Assembly (NCBI GenBank): GCA_951799405.1
Contig: OX637334.1
Coordinates: 13,888,001 to 13,952,000 of the forward strand
DNA length: 64,000 nt
Direction: 5' to 3'
Origin: Agapetus fuscipes
Taxonomy: Eukaryota > Arthropoda > Insecta > Trichoptera > Glossosomatidae
The notes under the pieces were generated by a model, which saw only the letters and a program-made list of their open reading frames with translations, made no database searches and was not told the DNA's origin. The position numbers and the translations under genes were made by a program. Shown piece after piece: positions 40,986 through 51,464 of the stretch (position 1 is its first letter; the number at the start of each line of letters is the position of its first letter).

Positions 40986-41193
40986 AAACGAATTTTAAAA
41001 CAAGTTACGTATCTCAACAAACAAGTAACAGGTTGGTGTAAGGCTGACCATTTATTCTACGTAATATATTTTAAAAAGTACATAATGAAGTATCAACTTA
41101 TTCTTTACACGTAACACTGTTTGTTTTTAGATTTAATTTATATAATTTTGATCTATGGTTTTTTCTTAATAATTTTAATTTGACATACTTCAC

Positions 41194-41278
41194 TCTTGAT
41201 AATGACCTGAGTATTGAAGGTCGAAAGTGCTTGAGGTAGAAAATATTATTGTGTAAATAAAACTACGTTTTAGCAAAA
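41194..41278 (+). repeat. Family E half-unit
   Basis: CTTGATAATGACCTGAGTAT leads to a GACC/GGTC stem and GAAAG (GAAA at 41223-41226), then GCTTGAGGTAGAAAATA. Same type as the palindrome at 29.8 kb. Confidence 0.6.
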
Positions 41279-41572
41279 AATAATTTTATGTGTTTGTTTT
41301 TGTTGGTCATCAGGTATAATTATTGAATGAATGTGTAATATTATTTTTAAGCTTTATCTTATAGTACCCATATCTAAATGTGGTTTTGAAATGATGTATT
41401 TTGAAATTGGTCCAGTGTACGCTTATGAGTTTGGCCCCGATCAAGGTAGACGGAAACGATTTTCCATTTTGGTGATTTTATACATAATAATCGAAAGTAA
41501 AAATACCAGATACGTTGACTTAGTCTTTACATCAAATTAGAACCAGCTCAAGAATACTCGTATCCTAGCGAA

Positions 41573-41665
41573 AACTCCCACATCAAATGAATTGATTTCC
41601 GCAAGGCCCTTACCTGTGAAATTAAATAGGTTCCACTCGCCACGTGCTACTTCTAGAGGACAGCG
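41573..41665 (+). repeat. SINE-F 3' fragment
   Basis: CCCACATCAAATGAATTGAT, CCGCAAGGCCCTTACCTG and ATAGGTTCCACTCGCCACG. Confidence 0.65.
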
Positions 41666-41669
41666 CGGT

Positions 41670-42164
41670 AAGAAGTGGCACTGTATTTTTTGTGCGTTGA
41701 GTTTTTTTGCGGGAATAATTGTAAAGCTTCATTACAGATTTTCTTCGATAAACATCGATATACAACTTACCTACGTTTGTATACAGCTATTAAAGTGTGC
41801 ATTAGCGTATCTGGAGAGCAATCTCTGCTATCCCCCGTGGAGCTGGGTCTCTCTGAGGTACTTGAGACGTCACTGGATGATCTTCAGGTTCGTAGACCTC
41901 TCATGGGAATAGAAGTGCCTTAGGAATGTTAGATCCATTACACCCAGATGAATTCCCAACACACCTGCATACCTATGTATGAATGTATTGATTATTCAAG
42001 TAGATATGTGTGTTAGTGTACTTTTTGAAGGAACTATAATCAGATTGATTTGCTAAAATAAAAAAATAATAATATATTTTTGTGAAATTTAGATGCATGA
42101 TTTGAAACTTACTATATTTTAACATTAAAATTATCTTAAAAATGAAAAGGCGGTGAGGGTAGGG
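41670..42164. other. Unassigned sequence
   Basis: No repeat or gene recognised up to the palindrome that holds the LINE. Confidence 0.35.
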
Positions 42165-42506
42165 GCTAACAAATCTAAAAAAAAATTTTTTTTTTTTTTA
42201 TTTTACTTTATTAGGAGAAAAAACAGATACAGACACAGTTGCAATAAACAAAAAAGTGGATACATATAATTTAAAATGCCTACATCCTTAAAAATTTCCC
42301 ACATATATATTATAAATTTAATGTAGCTGACATAAAAATATAAAAGAAGTAGAGGAAGTCAAAATTCAAAAGTAATAAAATTAGTAAAAGAAACAAAAAT
42401 AACAAGGAGAAACAAGAAGAGTAAACAAAGAAAAACATAAGAATGTAAAAGTTAAAGAAGAAAAAAGAGAAGAATAAAAAAGAAGAACAAAAAGCCCAAT
42501 CAGCAC

Positions 42507-45401
42507 CTATAAACTGGGTGTAAAAGACATTTTATATATAGTTTTCATCAAGTCCCCCCTAAAGGAGTATTTCCCCTTATTAAACAAATCTAAATCATTA
42601 AAATATTTATTAAAATCACTGCACATTCTATGAATAGGAGCTCTTTGACCTGCATTTGTTCGACATTTTGACAGAAAAAATAATTGTGAAGAACGAGATG
42701 CGCATCTTGGTATACGAAACTTAATTTGACATAGAAGACCAGGGCAATCCGTTTCCGATAGACAGATACTCCTCAGAGTCAACGCACTCAATATTAAACA
42801 TCGATTATCAATACTTACCAGATTTAGATGAAGTAGGCGTTTGTCGTAAGAGCGGTTTTCGTAGCTTAACCGATGGAACAATATTTTCGTAAATTTTCTT
42901 TGAACCGACTCTAGTAGAGTTTTATACACATCATAAAATGGGTTCCATACAGTCACAGCAAATTCTAGTTGTGATCGTATCAATGAATGATATAAAGTCA
43001 TATAGCTCGATATCATTTTGAATTTTTTTGTCACACGAAACACAAAACCCATCATTTGAAAGGCCCTCTTGACGACGGCATGTACATGCATGTCAAAAAG
43101 TAGTTTGGAATCGAAAATCACACCAAGGTCGCGTATGCAAGATACTCTTTCAAGTGTGTGATTGGAAATTGTATAATTGTAATTGATTTGAATGCGTTTC
43201 CTTGAGAAGGTTATAATTTTACATTTTTCAAGAGCAAGTGACAGTTTGTTAATCGAGCAGTATAAACTGAGTCTATTTATGTCTTCTTGCAGTAATAGAC
43301 AGTCGTTAATATTATCGATTTTTTTTAAAATTTTCATATCATCTGCGAATAATAATAAATTGCTGTTTTTAACGCATTTATGGATATCAGATATGAAAAT
43401 TGTGAACAAAAAAGGACCTAATATGGAGCCCTGTGGGACGCCTGAGCTTATCGCACACAATGATGAGGCGTAACCATTAAGGGTAACAGTTTGATATCTC
43501 GAATCAAGATAAGAACAAAACCACCTGAATAGGTTGCCCTGGACTCCATTGAAGTGAAGCTTTTTAAGTAATATAAGGTGATCAACCTTATCAAAAGCTT
43601 TGCGGAAGTCGGTGTACACGCTGTCAACAGAAGAGCCCTGGTCAAATGTCTCAAAAATAAAGTTAGAATAAAGTAACAAATTCGAAACTATGGATCTTGA
43701 TCTGACAAATCCGTGTTGACTATCAGGAATACAGTGTTTAAGTAGTGGATATATTTTTCCATGTACTAACTTTTCAAAAATTTTAGCAATGCAAGAGAGG
43801 ATAGATATAGGTCTGTAGTTAGAGATGTCATTCATCGGCCCTGCTTTATGTAAGGGTATTATGTTAGCAGTTTTCCATATGCTTGGTATATATCCTTCAG
43901 CTAAACTTTTGTTGAAAATAAGTGTGAGAGGTTTGAACAGGGCATCAGAGGTCATTTTAAGGAAAAAAGCACTTAATTTGTCCGGACCAGCGCCTTTTTT
44001 TATATCAATAAGATTAAGTGCTTCCCTTACATCGTCTTCACATAGGAACAAATCAGAAATACATGTGTTATTATTGTTTTGGTAATTAAAATTCATATTT
44101 ATAGAGGAGGTATTGGGACTGCAAGTTAGTTGTGATGACGATTCAAAAACAGACAAGAAATACGAAGAAAACATATTGCAAATTTCATTAGGGTCGTTCG
44201 ATACCCGATTATCAAGCATCATAGATGATGGATAGCCCATTGAGTTATTTTTTAAATTATGTGTATATTTCCAAAAACTTTTGACGTTATGAGTAACTGA
44301 TGTTTCAATGTTGTTTATGTAAGACTTATGACACGCAGTCATGAGTCTCTTTACATTAGCACGAGCAGATCGAAACCTATCGTAGTCACTAATGTTACCA
44401 TATGTCTTCCATCTCTTCCAGGCTTTACGTTTTGTGCTCATTTGCTTTTTTAAATCATTTGAGAACCAAAAGGGATATTTTTTTGCACGTACATATAATG
44501 GTGGTACATGATAATCTAATATTGAGTACAATTTGGAATAAAAGAAATCGGTCGCATTTTGAGTATTGAGATTATACAAGTTGTCATACCAATTAAATTC
44601 TAACAATTCTACCATGATTTGATTGAAATTTGCTTTCCTGAAATCGTATTTATGGACATTATGTACTGGCATCCTGGAAAACAATCGTGATGTTTTCACA
44701 GTGCACTCAATCGGCGGGTGATGAGGATCTACTGTACTAAGGGGTGCAGCACATCCCACTACAGAACAAACAAGATCCGTCAACACCAAGTCCAATAAAC
44801 GGTTATTATTGTTCCTAATAAAGTTACATTGTTTGAGCATCAGGAAAGACATTATATTACTTAGGTAGGAGGGCATTACAAAAGAAAGGCCATCAATGTC
44901 AGGGGTCCAGTTAATAGAGGGCAAATTGTAATCACCAATTAAAAAGAAATTGTGATCTACTTTATTTATAGCTATTTCATTGAATTTATTAAAATGTGCT
45001 TCATATATGGATTGACTGGAAAGTGGTGGAATATAGCATGCAGCAATAATTAAACCATTTCCAACTGTAGGTAAATGTAATAAAATTTCCTCAACTAACG
45101 GACTCTCATCATTAAATAATCTAACACAAGGGATGTCTTTCCTAACTAAAATTAAGACACCACCTCCATCCTTCTTTGTAGAGGTAGATAGACACCTATC
45201 CCTTCTGTGAACAACATATCTATCATCTGCAACCTCGTTGTTATAAATGCCATCATTCAGCCACGTCTCAGTGATAATAAGAATGTCATGTTCACAGTTA
45301 AGAATGTTCAAACGCAGATCAAAGAGCTTGTTACGAATACTACGACAATTTTGATAGTATATGTTGAGGTGATTTACATCTAAATTATTTACGATTGTCA
45401 T
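42507..45401 (-). CDS. LINE ORF2: endonuclease and reverse transcriptase (964 aa)
   Basis: Nicks target DNA and copies the element's RNA at the nick. N-terminal AP-type endonuclease (about residues 12-230) shows YYQNCRSIRNK, ITETWLND, GGGVLILVRKD, GDYNLPSINW and VDPHHPP. The RT domain (about 440-740) shows KKGAGPDKLSAFFLK, NYRPISILSCIAKIFEKL, QHGFVRSRSI, YTDFRKAFDKVDH, SGVPQGSILGPFLF and the catalytic FADDMKIL near residue 685. The C-terminal region is of ordinary length. No RNase H domain is seen. No stop or frameshift across 2.9 kb, so this copy could be young or recently active. Start chosen as the first ATG upstream of the endonuclease. Confidence 0.95.
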   Translation of the reverse strand: MTIVNNLDVNHLNIYYQNCRSIRNKLFDLRLNILNCEHDILIITETWLNDGIYNNEVADDRYVVHRRDRCLSTSTKKDGGGVLILVRKDIPCVRLFNDESPLVEEILLHLPTVGNGLIIAACYIPPLSSQSIYEAHFNKFNEIAINKVDHNFFLIGDYNLPSINWTPDIDGLSFVMPSYLSNIMSFLMLKQCNFIRNNNNRLLDLVLTDLVCSVVGCAAPLSTVDPHHPPIECTVKTSRLFSRMPVHNVHKYDFRKANFNQIMVELLEFNWYDNLYNLNTQNATDFFYSKLYSILDYHVPPLYVRAKKYPFWFSNDLKKQMSTKRKAWKRWKTYGNISDYDRFRSARANVKRLMTACHKSYINNIETSVTHNVKSFWKYTHNLKNNSMGYPSSMMLDNRVSNDPNEICNMFSSYFLSVFESSSQLTCSPNTSSINMNFNYQNNNNTCISDLFLCEDDVREALNLIDIKKGAGPDKLSAFFLKMTSDALFKPLTLIFNKSLAEGYIPSIWKTANIIPLHKAGPMNDISNYRPISILSCIAKIFEKLVHGKIYPLLKHCIPDSQHGFVRSRSIVSNLLLYSNFIFETFDQGSSVDSVYTDFRKAFDKVDHLILLKKLHFNGVQGNLFRWFCSYLDSRYQTVTLNGYASSLCAISSGVPQGSILGPFLFTIFISDIHKCVKNSNLLLFADDMKILKKIDNINDCLLLQEDINRLSLYCSINKLSLALEKCKIITFSRKRIQINYNYTISNHTLERVSCIRDLGVIFDSKLLFDMHVHAVVKRAFQMMGFVFRVTKKFKMISSYMTLYHSLIRSQLEFAVTVWNPFYDVYKTLLESVQRKFTKILFHRLSYENRSYDKRLLHLNLVSIDNRCLILSALTLRSICLSETDCPGLLCQIKFRIPRCASRSSQLFFLSKCRTNAGQRAPIHRMCSDFNKYFNDLDLFNKGKYSFRGDLMKTIYKMSFTPSL

Positions 45402-45624
45402 AAAATATTAAAAACAACATGATAATTATAAAATAGTAGCAAAAGTGATTCAATAAAGGCAGTGATAAGTTAAGATGGCAATAAGAGTCCTCGTAGAGGT
45501 GACTTAATGAAGAAGAACAGGAAAACATGGGTAACATTTTCCTTATTAGAACGTAAGAAGAGTGAATAATAGTATAAATAATATTAAAACTAGTAGGGGG
45601 CTTGAATGAAAAAGAAAGAGAAAG

Positions 45625-46776
45625 TTAAACAATTGATAACAGAAGCAAGTGAAAAAAACAAATCAGTAACAGAAAATTGAACAGAATCATAAAGTAAATG
45701 TGAAAATTAACAGGATAGAAAACAAGTAAAAATAAATAACAATAATAATTCACACAAACTAAGAGCCATATTTTACTTAGGTCCTCCTGGCATCTAATAT
45801 ATATAATGGATGATCCATCATCCTTACGCAGCATGATGTTATTATTCCTTACCCAAGTATATTTGTAGCCTTTAGATTTAGCCATCTGCCTTGAGTTGGA
45901 ATAAAGGATTTTTGTGGAAAGAGTCAGATGATCATTGATGTAAAAGGCATTGTTATCAGTGGGAAAACCTAAGCCAGCCAGCTGATTTAACTTTAATGAA
46001 CGACGCTTCCTTGCAGCCGCTACCATGTCCTCCTTCAGTTTCCTTGTGGTAAGTTGAAGTATTATGTTCTTTGGCCTCGTGGTGGGTCTTCCAGGAGCCA
46101 CTCTGTGGACTGCCCTTATATCTCCTTCATCTACTTTAACTCCTATTAGTTTACCCAGCTCCCTGCTCAAATTGACGAGATTCTCGTTCCTAACCTCGGG
46201 AACGTTTTGGATTTCAATGTTGCAGCTACGAGATTGTACTTCATGCCTCTGCAAGTCGAATCGGAGGTCCTCCAGTTTTCCTTGGTACAGTTTAGCCTTT
46301 AAACCTGCATCCCTCTCCAATTCTACAACCCTGGTCGTCAAACCTGCCACCTCCCTCTTCAGAGAGTCAATAGCCACAAGTTTAGTCTCAAAGATCTTGA
46401 TCCTATCTGAAAATTCTTCAATTTTGGCATTCTGGGAATTTATTGATAATCTCAGGGCAGCCATTTCTTCGGCAATTGTTCTAACTTCACCAGGAAGCGA
46501 AGAGAGGAGTTTGAGTGCCTCATGCATCTCCTTCAATTCATTTAGAAGGTAGTCCTTCTTTTGTAATTGAGCATCATCCAGAGACACCACGGTTGCCGAT
46601 GATGAAGGAGCACTCTTCACTCTGCAGTCAGCACATTTCCAATTCTTCTTCCTCTCAACACTCAATTTGCGGAAATTTACTTCTGTAGTACCAGCACAAT
46701 TAAAATGGAAAATAGAAGAACATTTCCCACAACTTACGCCATCGGCAACGACATCCGTGCATAACTTGCAGTTCAT
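45625..46776 (-). CDS. LINE ORF1: PHD-finger, coiled-coil RNA-binding protein (383 aa)
   Basis: Nucleic-acid-binding partner of the LINE. Residues 3-51 form a PHD-type zinc finger (C-x2-C, CGKC, HFNC, then WKCADC). A heptad-rich coiled coil follows (about 75-165, for example LKREVAGLTTRVVELERDAG), probably for oligomerisation. The C-terminal part (about 175-335, including NIEIQNVPEVRNENL, INDHLTLSTKILY and YKYTWVRNN) resembles the FP-type domain found in many insect LINE ORF1 proteins. After residue 335 or so a Leu/Phe/Tyr-rich tail runs to the stop, which may be read-through of a lost stop. Confidence 0.9.
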   Translation of the reverse strand: MNCKLCTDVVADGVSCGKCSSIFHFNCAGTTEVNFRKLSVERKKNWKCADCRVKSAPSSSATVVSLDDAQLQKKDYLLNELKEMHEALKLLSSLPGEVRTIAEEMAALRLSINSQNAKIEEFSDRIKIFETKLVAIDSLKREVAGLTTRVVELERDAGLKAKLYQGKLEDLRFDLQRHEVQSRSCNIEIQNVPEVRNENLVNLSRELGKLIGVKVDEGDIRAVHRVAPGRPTTRPKNIILQLTTRKLKEDMVAAARKRRSLKLNQLAGLGFPTDNNAFYINDHLTLSTKILYSNSRQMAKSKGYKYTWVRNNNIMLRKDDGSSIIYIRCQEDLSKIWLLVCVNYYCYLFLLVFYPVNFHIYFMILFNFLLLICFFHLLLLSIV

Positions 46777-47084
46777 TTTTATTTTTATGCTTAGTCTATT
46801 ATATATGAAATCTTCTATATGTTTGAATCATATAATAATCTGGAATCGACAAAATAAAATCACTGTAAACAAAGGAGACTTGACTTCACACACATTAGAA
46901 TACTTTTAATAGAATTTAAACAAAAATTTAAGGGTAAATCAAATATTTTTGCTAGGAGCAAAATTGTATGTTGTCTTGTGTCAGCTACTAGGTATAAATT
47001 GAAAATAAATATAAATTGTATAATAATAAATTGAAAATAAATTACAAATGTAATTTTTAGATTTGTTAGCTCTTATCATGATCT

Positions 47085-47337
47085 TTATCTATAATCTAAG
47101 TTGCAAAGATATATTTCACTTAAGGTTCATATTAAATACATTCCCATAAGCAGACACGTATATGTTCGCGCTTACACATGCCGCATGTGGACCTACTATA
47201 TAAAAACCCAGATCTCAAATGAACATAATACTACAACTCTTGCTGACCTTCCCTGAAACAGTGGTGACATTGGTAAAGTGAACCATTTTTGTACAGTATG
47301 GGTGGTCAGCCTCACACCAACTTATAAGTCAAGGAAT
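47085..47337 (-). repeat. Rep-B copy, complete
   Basis: TATAATCTAAGTTGCAAAGA (tail), GTAAGCGCG-type middle, GACCTTCCCTGAAACAG, GGGTGGTCAGCCTCACACCA (head). It lies about 15 bases from the palindrome arm beside the LINE. Confidence 0.9.
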
Positions 47338-47339
47338 GA

Positions 47340-47845
47340 GATAATGATAACGGTGTGATAACACTGAAAGCGCTAGAAGCCGACTCGCGAAGAAAAACAT
47401 TGTTTTTATTTTTAAATTATTCATGTATGAAACTAAAATCACGTTTATTCATGCTCCTTTTTTCAATGTGCTTACAAGCAGGATATGCCAAAGCTTCATT
47501 TGCCGTTCAGCTGTTCGTCCTCTGGCTAGTAGGTACCTACAGCACGTAATAGGTAGAAACCTACGTGCCGACAGATCACCACACACATTAAAGGGGATTA
47601 CTTATTGTACACAGCTCCTTTACATACAAACTATCCATGCCTGAGACACAGGCTTTCCTTTTTCACAGAACAACAAGAGAGCTTAAGTACAACATCTACG
47701 TAAATAATCATCACATCTATCCATACGTAAATAGTTTCAACTAGTGCCTTAACAAATAAAGTTCACCTCGTGAGTAGAGAGAAACAAATAAAAATTAGAC
47801 AGAAATTTAATTCTTATACAATAAACTTGGAACATTTTTGAATCT
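47340..47845. other. Unassigned sequence
   Basis: No gene or repeat family recognised. Confidence 0.35.
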
Positions 47846-47854
47846 AGAACTTTT

Positions 47855-48045
47855 TTGTCGGCGAGCAAACGCCAGTCTTGTATGGTAGGTAGGTAGGTAC
47901 TTCCGTCCTTGGTTACCATTAACAAAATATTTGTTGTCCTTTTCCGATTTCACAATATTCTTTTATACATAGAATCTATTTCAAAATCATGATCTGTACC
48001 CGTAGTACGAGTTTTTTCACAATACTCGTACTACGGGTACTGACT
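47855..48045 (-). repeat. Rep-I copy 2, with terminal hairpin
   Basis: Plus view: GGCGAGCAAACGCCAGTCTT, GTCCTTGGTTACC, ACAAAATATTTTG-like, CACAATATTC. At its edge a hairpin has 17-base perfect arms (47996-48012 and 48024-48040; GTACCCGTAGTACGAGT). Confidence 0.6.
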
Positions 48046-48270
48046 CCATAACAGTTTTTCTTTATTGTCGTAGATCATAAATGTTTCCTATAAAGTTAAT
48101 TAAGTTTTATTAACATTCTTGTAATTTAGATTTTAGAGGATAGTTGTCAATAAGTGCATTTAGTGTGTTGTAAACAAACGGTCCTAAGAATACTACGTTT
48201 TTTTTTTGTAATAGCATAAATAAGTTGATATATTTTTTAGTGTTGATCTGTTAACACAGTGAAAGTCCAT

Positions 48271-48516
48271 TTTTTTTAAATATTGAAAAAAATTTAAATG
48301 GTAAAACATGGTTTTAATTCAGTTTATTATTTTTGTTTTTGCTCGAACATTTTCGCCTAATGAGGCATCTTCAGGAGCAGAATGGTTCTTTAGGAATCTT
48401 AGGTTCATTCTGCTCCTGAAGATGCCTCATTAGCCGAAAATGTTCGAGCAAAAACAAAAAGAATAAAGTGAATTACAACCATGTTTTACCATTTAATTTT
48501 TTTAAATATTTAAAAA
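48271..48516. repeat. Family E palindrome (arms about 110 bp)
   Basis: Left arm about 48271-48384, right arm about 48406-48516. Each arm, read toward the outside, has GCTCCTGAAGATGCC, CATTAG, GAAAATGTTCGAGC, then a GAATAAAGTGAATTA-like segment. CTGAAGA (48416-48422 plus; 48368-48374 minus) and GAAA with a GCC/GGC stem (intact in the minus copy) match the order CUGANGA, stem II, GAAA of hammerhead ribozymes. No stem I/III could be drawn with confidence. Confidence 0.7.
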
Positions 48517-48554
48517 ATAAAAATAAATAAGTTGAAATGCGATCTTCCATATCG

Positions 48555-48808
48555 ATACCTAAAACTGAATAAGTTACATATTATGCTAAGCTAACACGGG
48601 TTTCTCAGATAAATGGACGTTTTTTCTTATTTTCTATGAGAGAAAACACTTAAGAAATGTGAAAATCCTGTAGTGCAGAAGTTTTTCATGAGCACTTCCT
48701 TATAATAAGTTCACTTACTATGAAACGTTACTCACAATAAAAAGTTTTATCCACGATTTCTCAAATCAGTGAATCAGCACTTATTCAGTTTTACCTTTAA
48801 GCTGGCGA
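48555..48808. mobile_element. MITE-C copy, complete
   Basis: Ends CGATACCTAAAACTGAATAAG and, inverted, CGCCAGCTTAAAGG, then TAAAACTGAATAAGTG. ATAT borders both sides. Internal ACGGGTTTCTCAGATAAATG and GTGAAAATCCTGTAGTGC match the other copies. No coding capacity. Confidence 0.8.
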
Positions 48809-49159
48809 TATGCTTTCAAAATGTCGTGGCCGCCCCTGCTTTAGATGATCTACATCAGTGTTTCCCACGGTGGGGCGTACGCCCCACCGGTGGGGCATCA
48901 CGCCTCAGAGGTGGGGCATCACGCCTCAGAGGTGGGGCACGTCGAAAAATATCAAATATTCCATTTATAAATGTATAAAACGTATATGCAAATTCACGAC
49001 TTAAATATACCTATCCGCAATTTCATTTTTGCATTCTGGCAATACTGTGCATACTGGCAATTTAAAAATCTCGAAGGCAACGCCATGCCTAGGAAACTTA
49101 GGGCATATTTTGGTTCCTGGCAACATTATTTGGGTAGTTATTCACAGTCACGGTTTCTC

Positions 49160-49361
49160 CGACCAATCAGAGCTCCGATTGGGTCACATGTCTGGTCACG
49201 AGGTATACCGCCAGTCCCCATGTGGCGGCCATTTGTGTTTTTGCAATCTACGCAAGGAGCGCTTCCCTTTTGAAAATTCTTTAAATTTTGTGATTTGGCA
49301 ATTTACAATGTCCAGTCGCCGTTGTTGTGTACCTCATTGTTTTAATACGGAGTTAAAGTAA
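49160..49361 (+). promoter_or_regulatory. Promoter-like region and short THAP-like start inside the hAT
   Basis: CCAATCAGAGCTCCGATTGG (about 49162-49181) is a pair of inverted CCAAT boxes. GTGGCGGCCATTTGTG follows near 49215 (YY1-like core). Then comes an ATG at 49309 opening MSSRRCCVPHCFNTELK before a stop. The C-x4-C start resembles the first residues of THAP zinc fingers. A weak donor (GTAATC) sits at the end. It could be the element's own first exon or a captured host promoter-exon. Confidence 0.35.
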
Positions 49362-49515
49362 TCGGATTCGTTTCTATTTCACGATTAGTAATGTACTTAC
49401 TGGAAAAAACAAAAAGTTTGGGTGAACTGTACTTTTTGTATGAAATGAAGGACTGTACTTTTTGTATGAAATGAAGAACTGTTTTTTTAGAAAAGTTTTA
49501 CTTTATAAGTGTGAA

Positions 49516-49587
49516 ATGTGTCTTCTTGTGGGAATACATTTAGTGTAAATCTTAAATGTGATATATCTTTTCAACATCAGATTATGG
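49516..49587 (+). repeat. Rep-B tail fragment inside the hAT
   Basis: GTGTCTTCTTGTGGGAATAC, AATCTTAAATGTGATATATC and CAACATCAGATTATGGA match the last third of Rep-B. It must have been carried by, or inserted into, the hAT. Confidence 0.65.
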
Positions 49588-50194
49588 ACATAATTATTAA
49601 ATTTGAATTGAGCAATTCACAATGTATATATTATGATAGAAAAATAAGTATAACACATTAAAAAAGAAGAAAATGTATTTATAACATAAATGGAATTTAT
49701 AATCAATTGTTGTAATGTAATTAAGTTGTGCTATTTGAAGTTTTTTTTTAAATAAAATATATTTTACCATCTTCAATTGTTTTTATTTACTTCGCCAACT
49801 GAGTAGAACAGTAATAATATAGAATGATATTATGATGATAATTTAGTATTGTCTAGACACGTAGGGTAGTTACTGGCGCTACCCATCGTTTCATATATAA
49901 ATAAAACTACTTGGTTACATTTTTTTTGTTCTAAGACCGCCCTCTATAAACCTACAATACTCTGTGGGCAACGCTACGGCTTAAAAACAAAGATGGCAAC
50001 GCTGACTGTCAATACATCGTAGTTCGACTGTTATTTCAATTGAATAGACGTGTGACTGAGCTCTGTTTTCTATCGCAAAACACATACCCTGGACGTCTCT
50101 AGAGTAAATGTTATTGTTTTATATTTACGTAGTTATTATTGACCCTTAAAAATCAGCATTTTCTTATTATTTATCTCTTTTAGCCCATTACAAA

Positions 50195-51464
50195 ATGAGT
50201 GATCAACCAAAATCAAAAATAAAAAAACGTCAGTACTCAGCGGAATTTTTAAAATTTGGATTCATACCTGCTGCACACGACGAATGCCTACCTTTTTGTC
50301 TTCTGTGTGAGAAATCCTTTACGAATGAAACTATGAAACGAGGCCGACTTGAAGCACATTTGAAGGCGAAACATCATGCATTTGTTAATTCAAATATAAA
50401 TATTTTTCGAAATCTTAAGGAAAAATTTGAAAAACGACCAACATTAACAAATCTATTTTCTGCACAAACTGAAATAGTTGATCGTAGTCTTGAGGCTAGT
50501 TACCAAATTTCATTACTCATCGCTAAATGTGGAAAAAACCATACTATAGGAGAGGATCTAATCAAGCCATCAATATCAGCATTTCTTAAAACAGTTTTAC
50601 AACAAGATGATAAACTCGTGAATTAAAACGAATGCCAAATGTGAGCGTCTCTTTAAGTTATTTTGTAAAGAACAAAATGCGGACCACGTTAGGTTGTTAC
50701 TTCACACTGAAGTAAGATGGCTTTCAAAAGGAAATTCCTTAAAAAGATTTATGGAATTATTTGATGTCCTTAGTGATTTTTTAAGCAACCGACCTGATAT
50801 GAAGTTTTTGATGACAGTCGACGGTAAAGCATTTGTAAGCTATTTAACTGATATATTTGAAAAGTTAAATATTTTGAATAGCCAACTACAAGGATCTAAT
50901 AAAACACTTATTGATGCAAAAGCAAAGATATTTGGATTCACTACTTTTATTGAATTATCTAAAACAAATATTTGTAACCACAATTTTGAAAAATTTTACT
51001 GGCTCCAAAAATGTGCAGTGACTGATAATGCTAAAACTGTTATTTTAGACCACCTGCAAACATTATTCAATGATTTTAAAGAAAGATTTGCTGATTTAAA
51101 AGAAATAAATTTTCCAGCTTGGTTAACACAACCATTGCTGATAGATATTTCAAAGGAACCACTGTATCAAGAAGAACTTTCAGAAATGCAAAATGATGAT
51201 TCAATGACAAATTTATTTAATTTAAAAGGAATGATGTTATGGATGTGCGAAGAAACTAACACAAAGTATCCTAATATTACTTTACATGCCAGAAATTTAT
51301 TATTACCCTTTCCATCATCTTATTTGGTGGAATGTGGTTTTAGCGCCATAAGCGATTTACTTAGTAAAAAAAGAAATCGAATGGATATAACTAACAGAGG
51401 GGACCTAAGACTGAAATTGACTAAATTAAATCCAGACATTAAATTTCTTTGCAGCAAGCATTAA
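50195..51464 (+). pseudogene. Internally deleted hAT transposase (ZBED5/Buster-like)
   Basis: First part (50195-50626, 143 codons) has a BED-type zinc finger: C35, C38, H55 and H60 within FCLLCEKSF and RLEAHLKAKHH, then GKNHTIGEDLIKPSISAFLK. The second part, in another frame (open from 50622 to 51464), starts with CERLFKLFCKEQNADHVRLL and contains LHTEVRWLSKGNSLKRF. It ends in the hAT dimerisation region, FPSSYLVECGFSAISDLLSK. The join near 50620 skips the segment that usually carries the first catalytic Asp residues (about 170-190 residues judged from family length) and shifts the frame. Not functional as a transposase; it may still bind element ends. Confidence 0.88.

Larger units (their letters stand above)
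42182..47053 (-). mobile_element. Full-length non-LTR retrotransposon (CR1/Jockey-like group)
   Basis: About 4.9 kb on the minus strand: 5' UTR, ORF1 (45625-46776), a 223-base gap, ORF2 (42507-45401), 3' UTR and an A-rich 3' end (a long poly-T next to ATTTTACTTTATTAGG, plus view). Both ORFs are open and the key motifs are intact. It is bounded by a 17-base inverted repeat, GCTAACAAATCTAAAAA at 42165-42181 and its complement at 47054-47070. The element therefore appears to sit in the middle of an older palindrome. Confidence 0.9.

Noticed and set aside
43192..44085. Plus-strand frames opposite the LINE ORF2
   Set aside because: They are antisense shadows of the ORF2 coding sequence.
46064..46552. 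162-codon plus-strand frame opposite LINE ORF1
   Set aside because: It is an antisense shadow of the coiled-coil coding region, which has few stops in the complementary frame.
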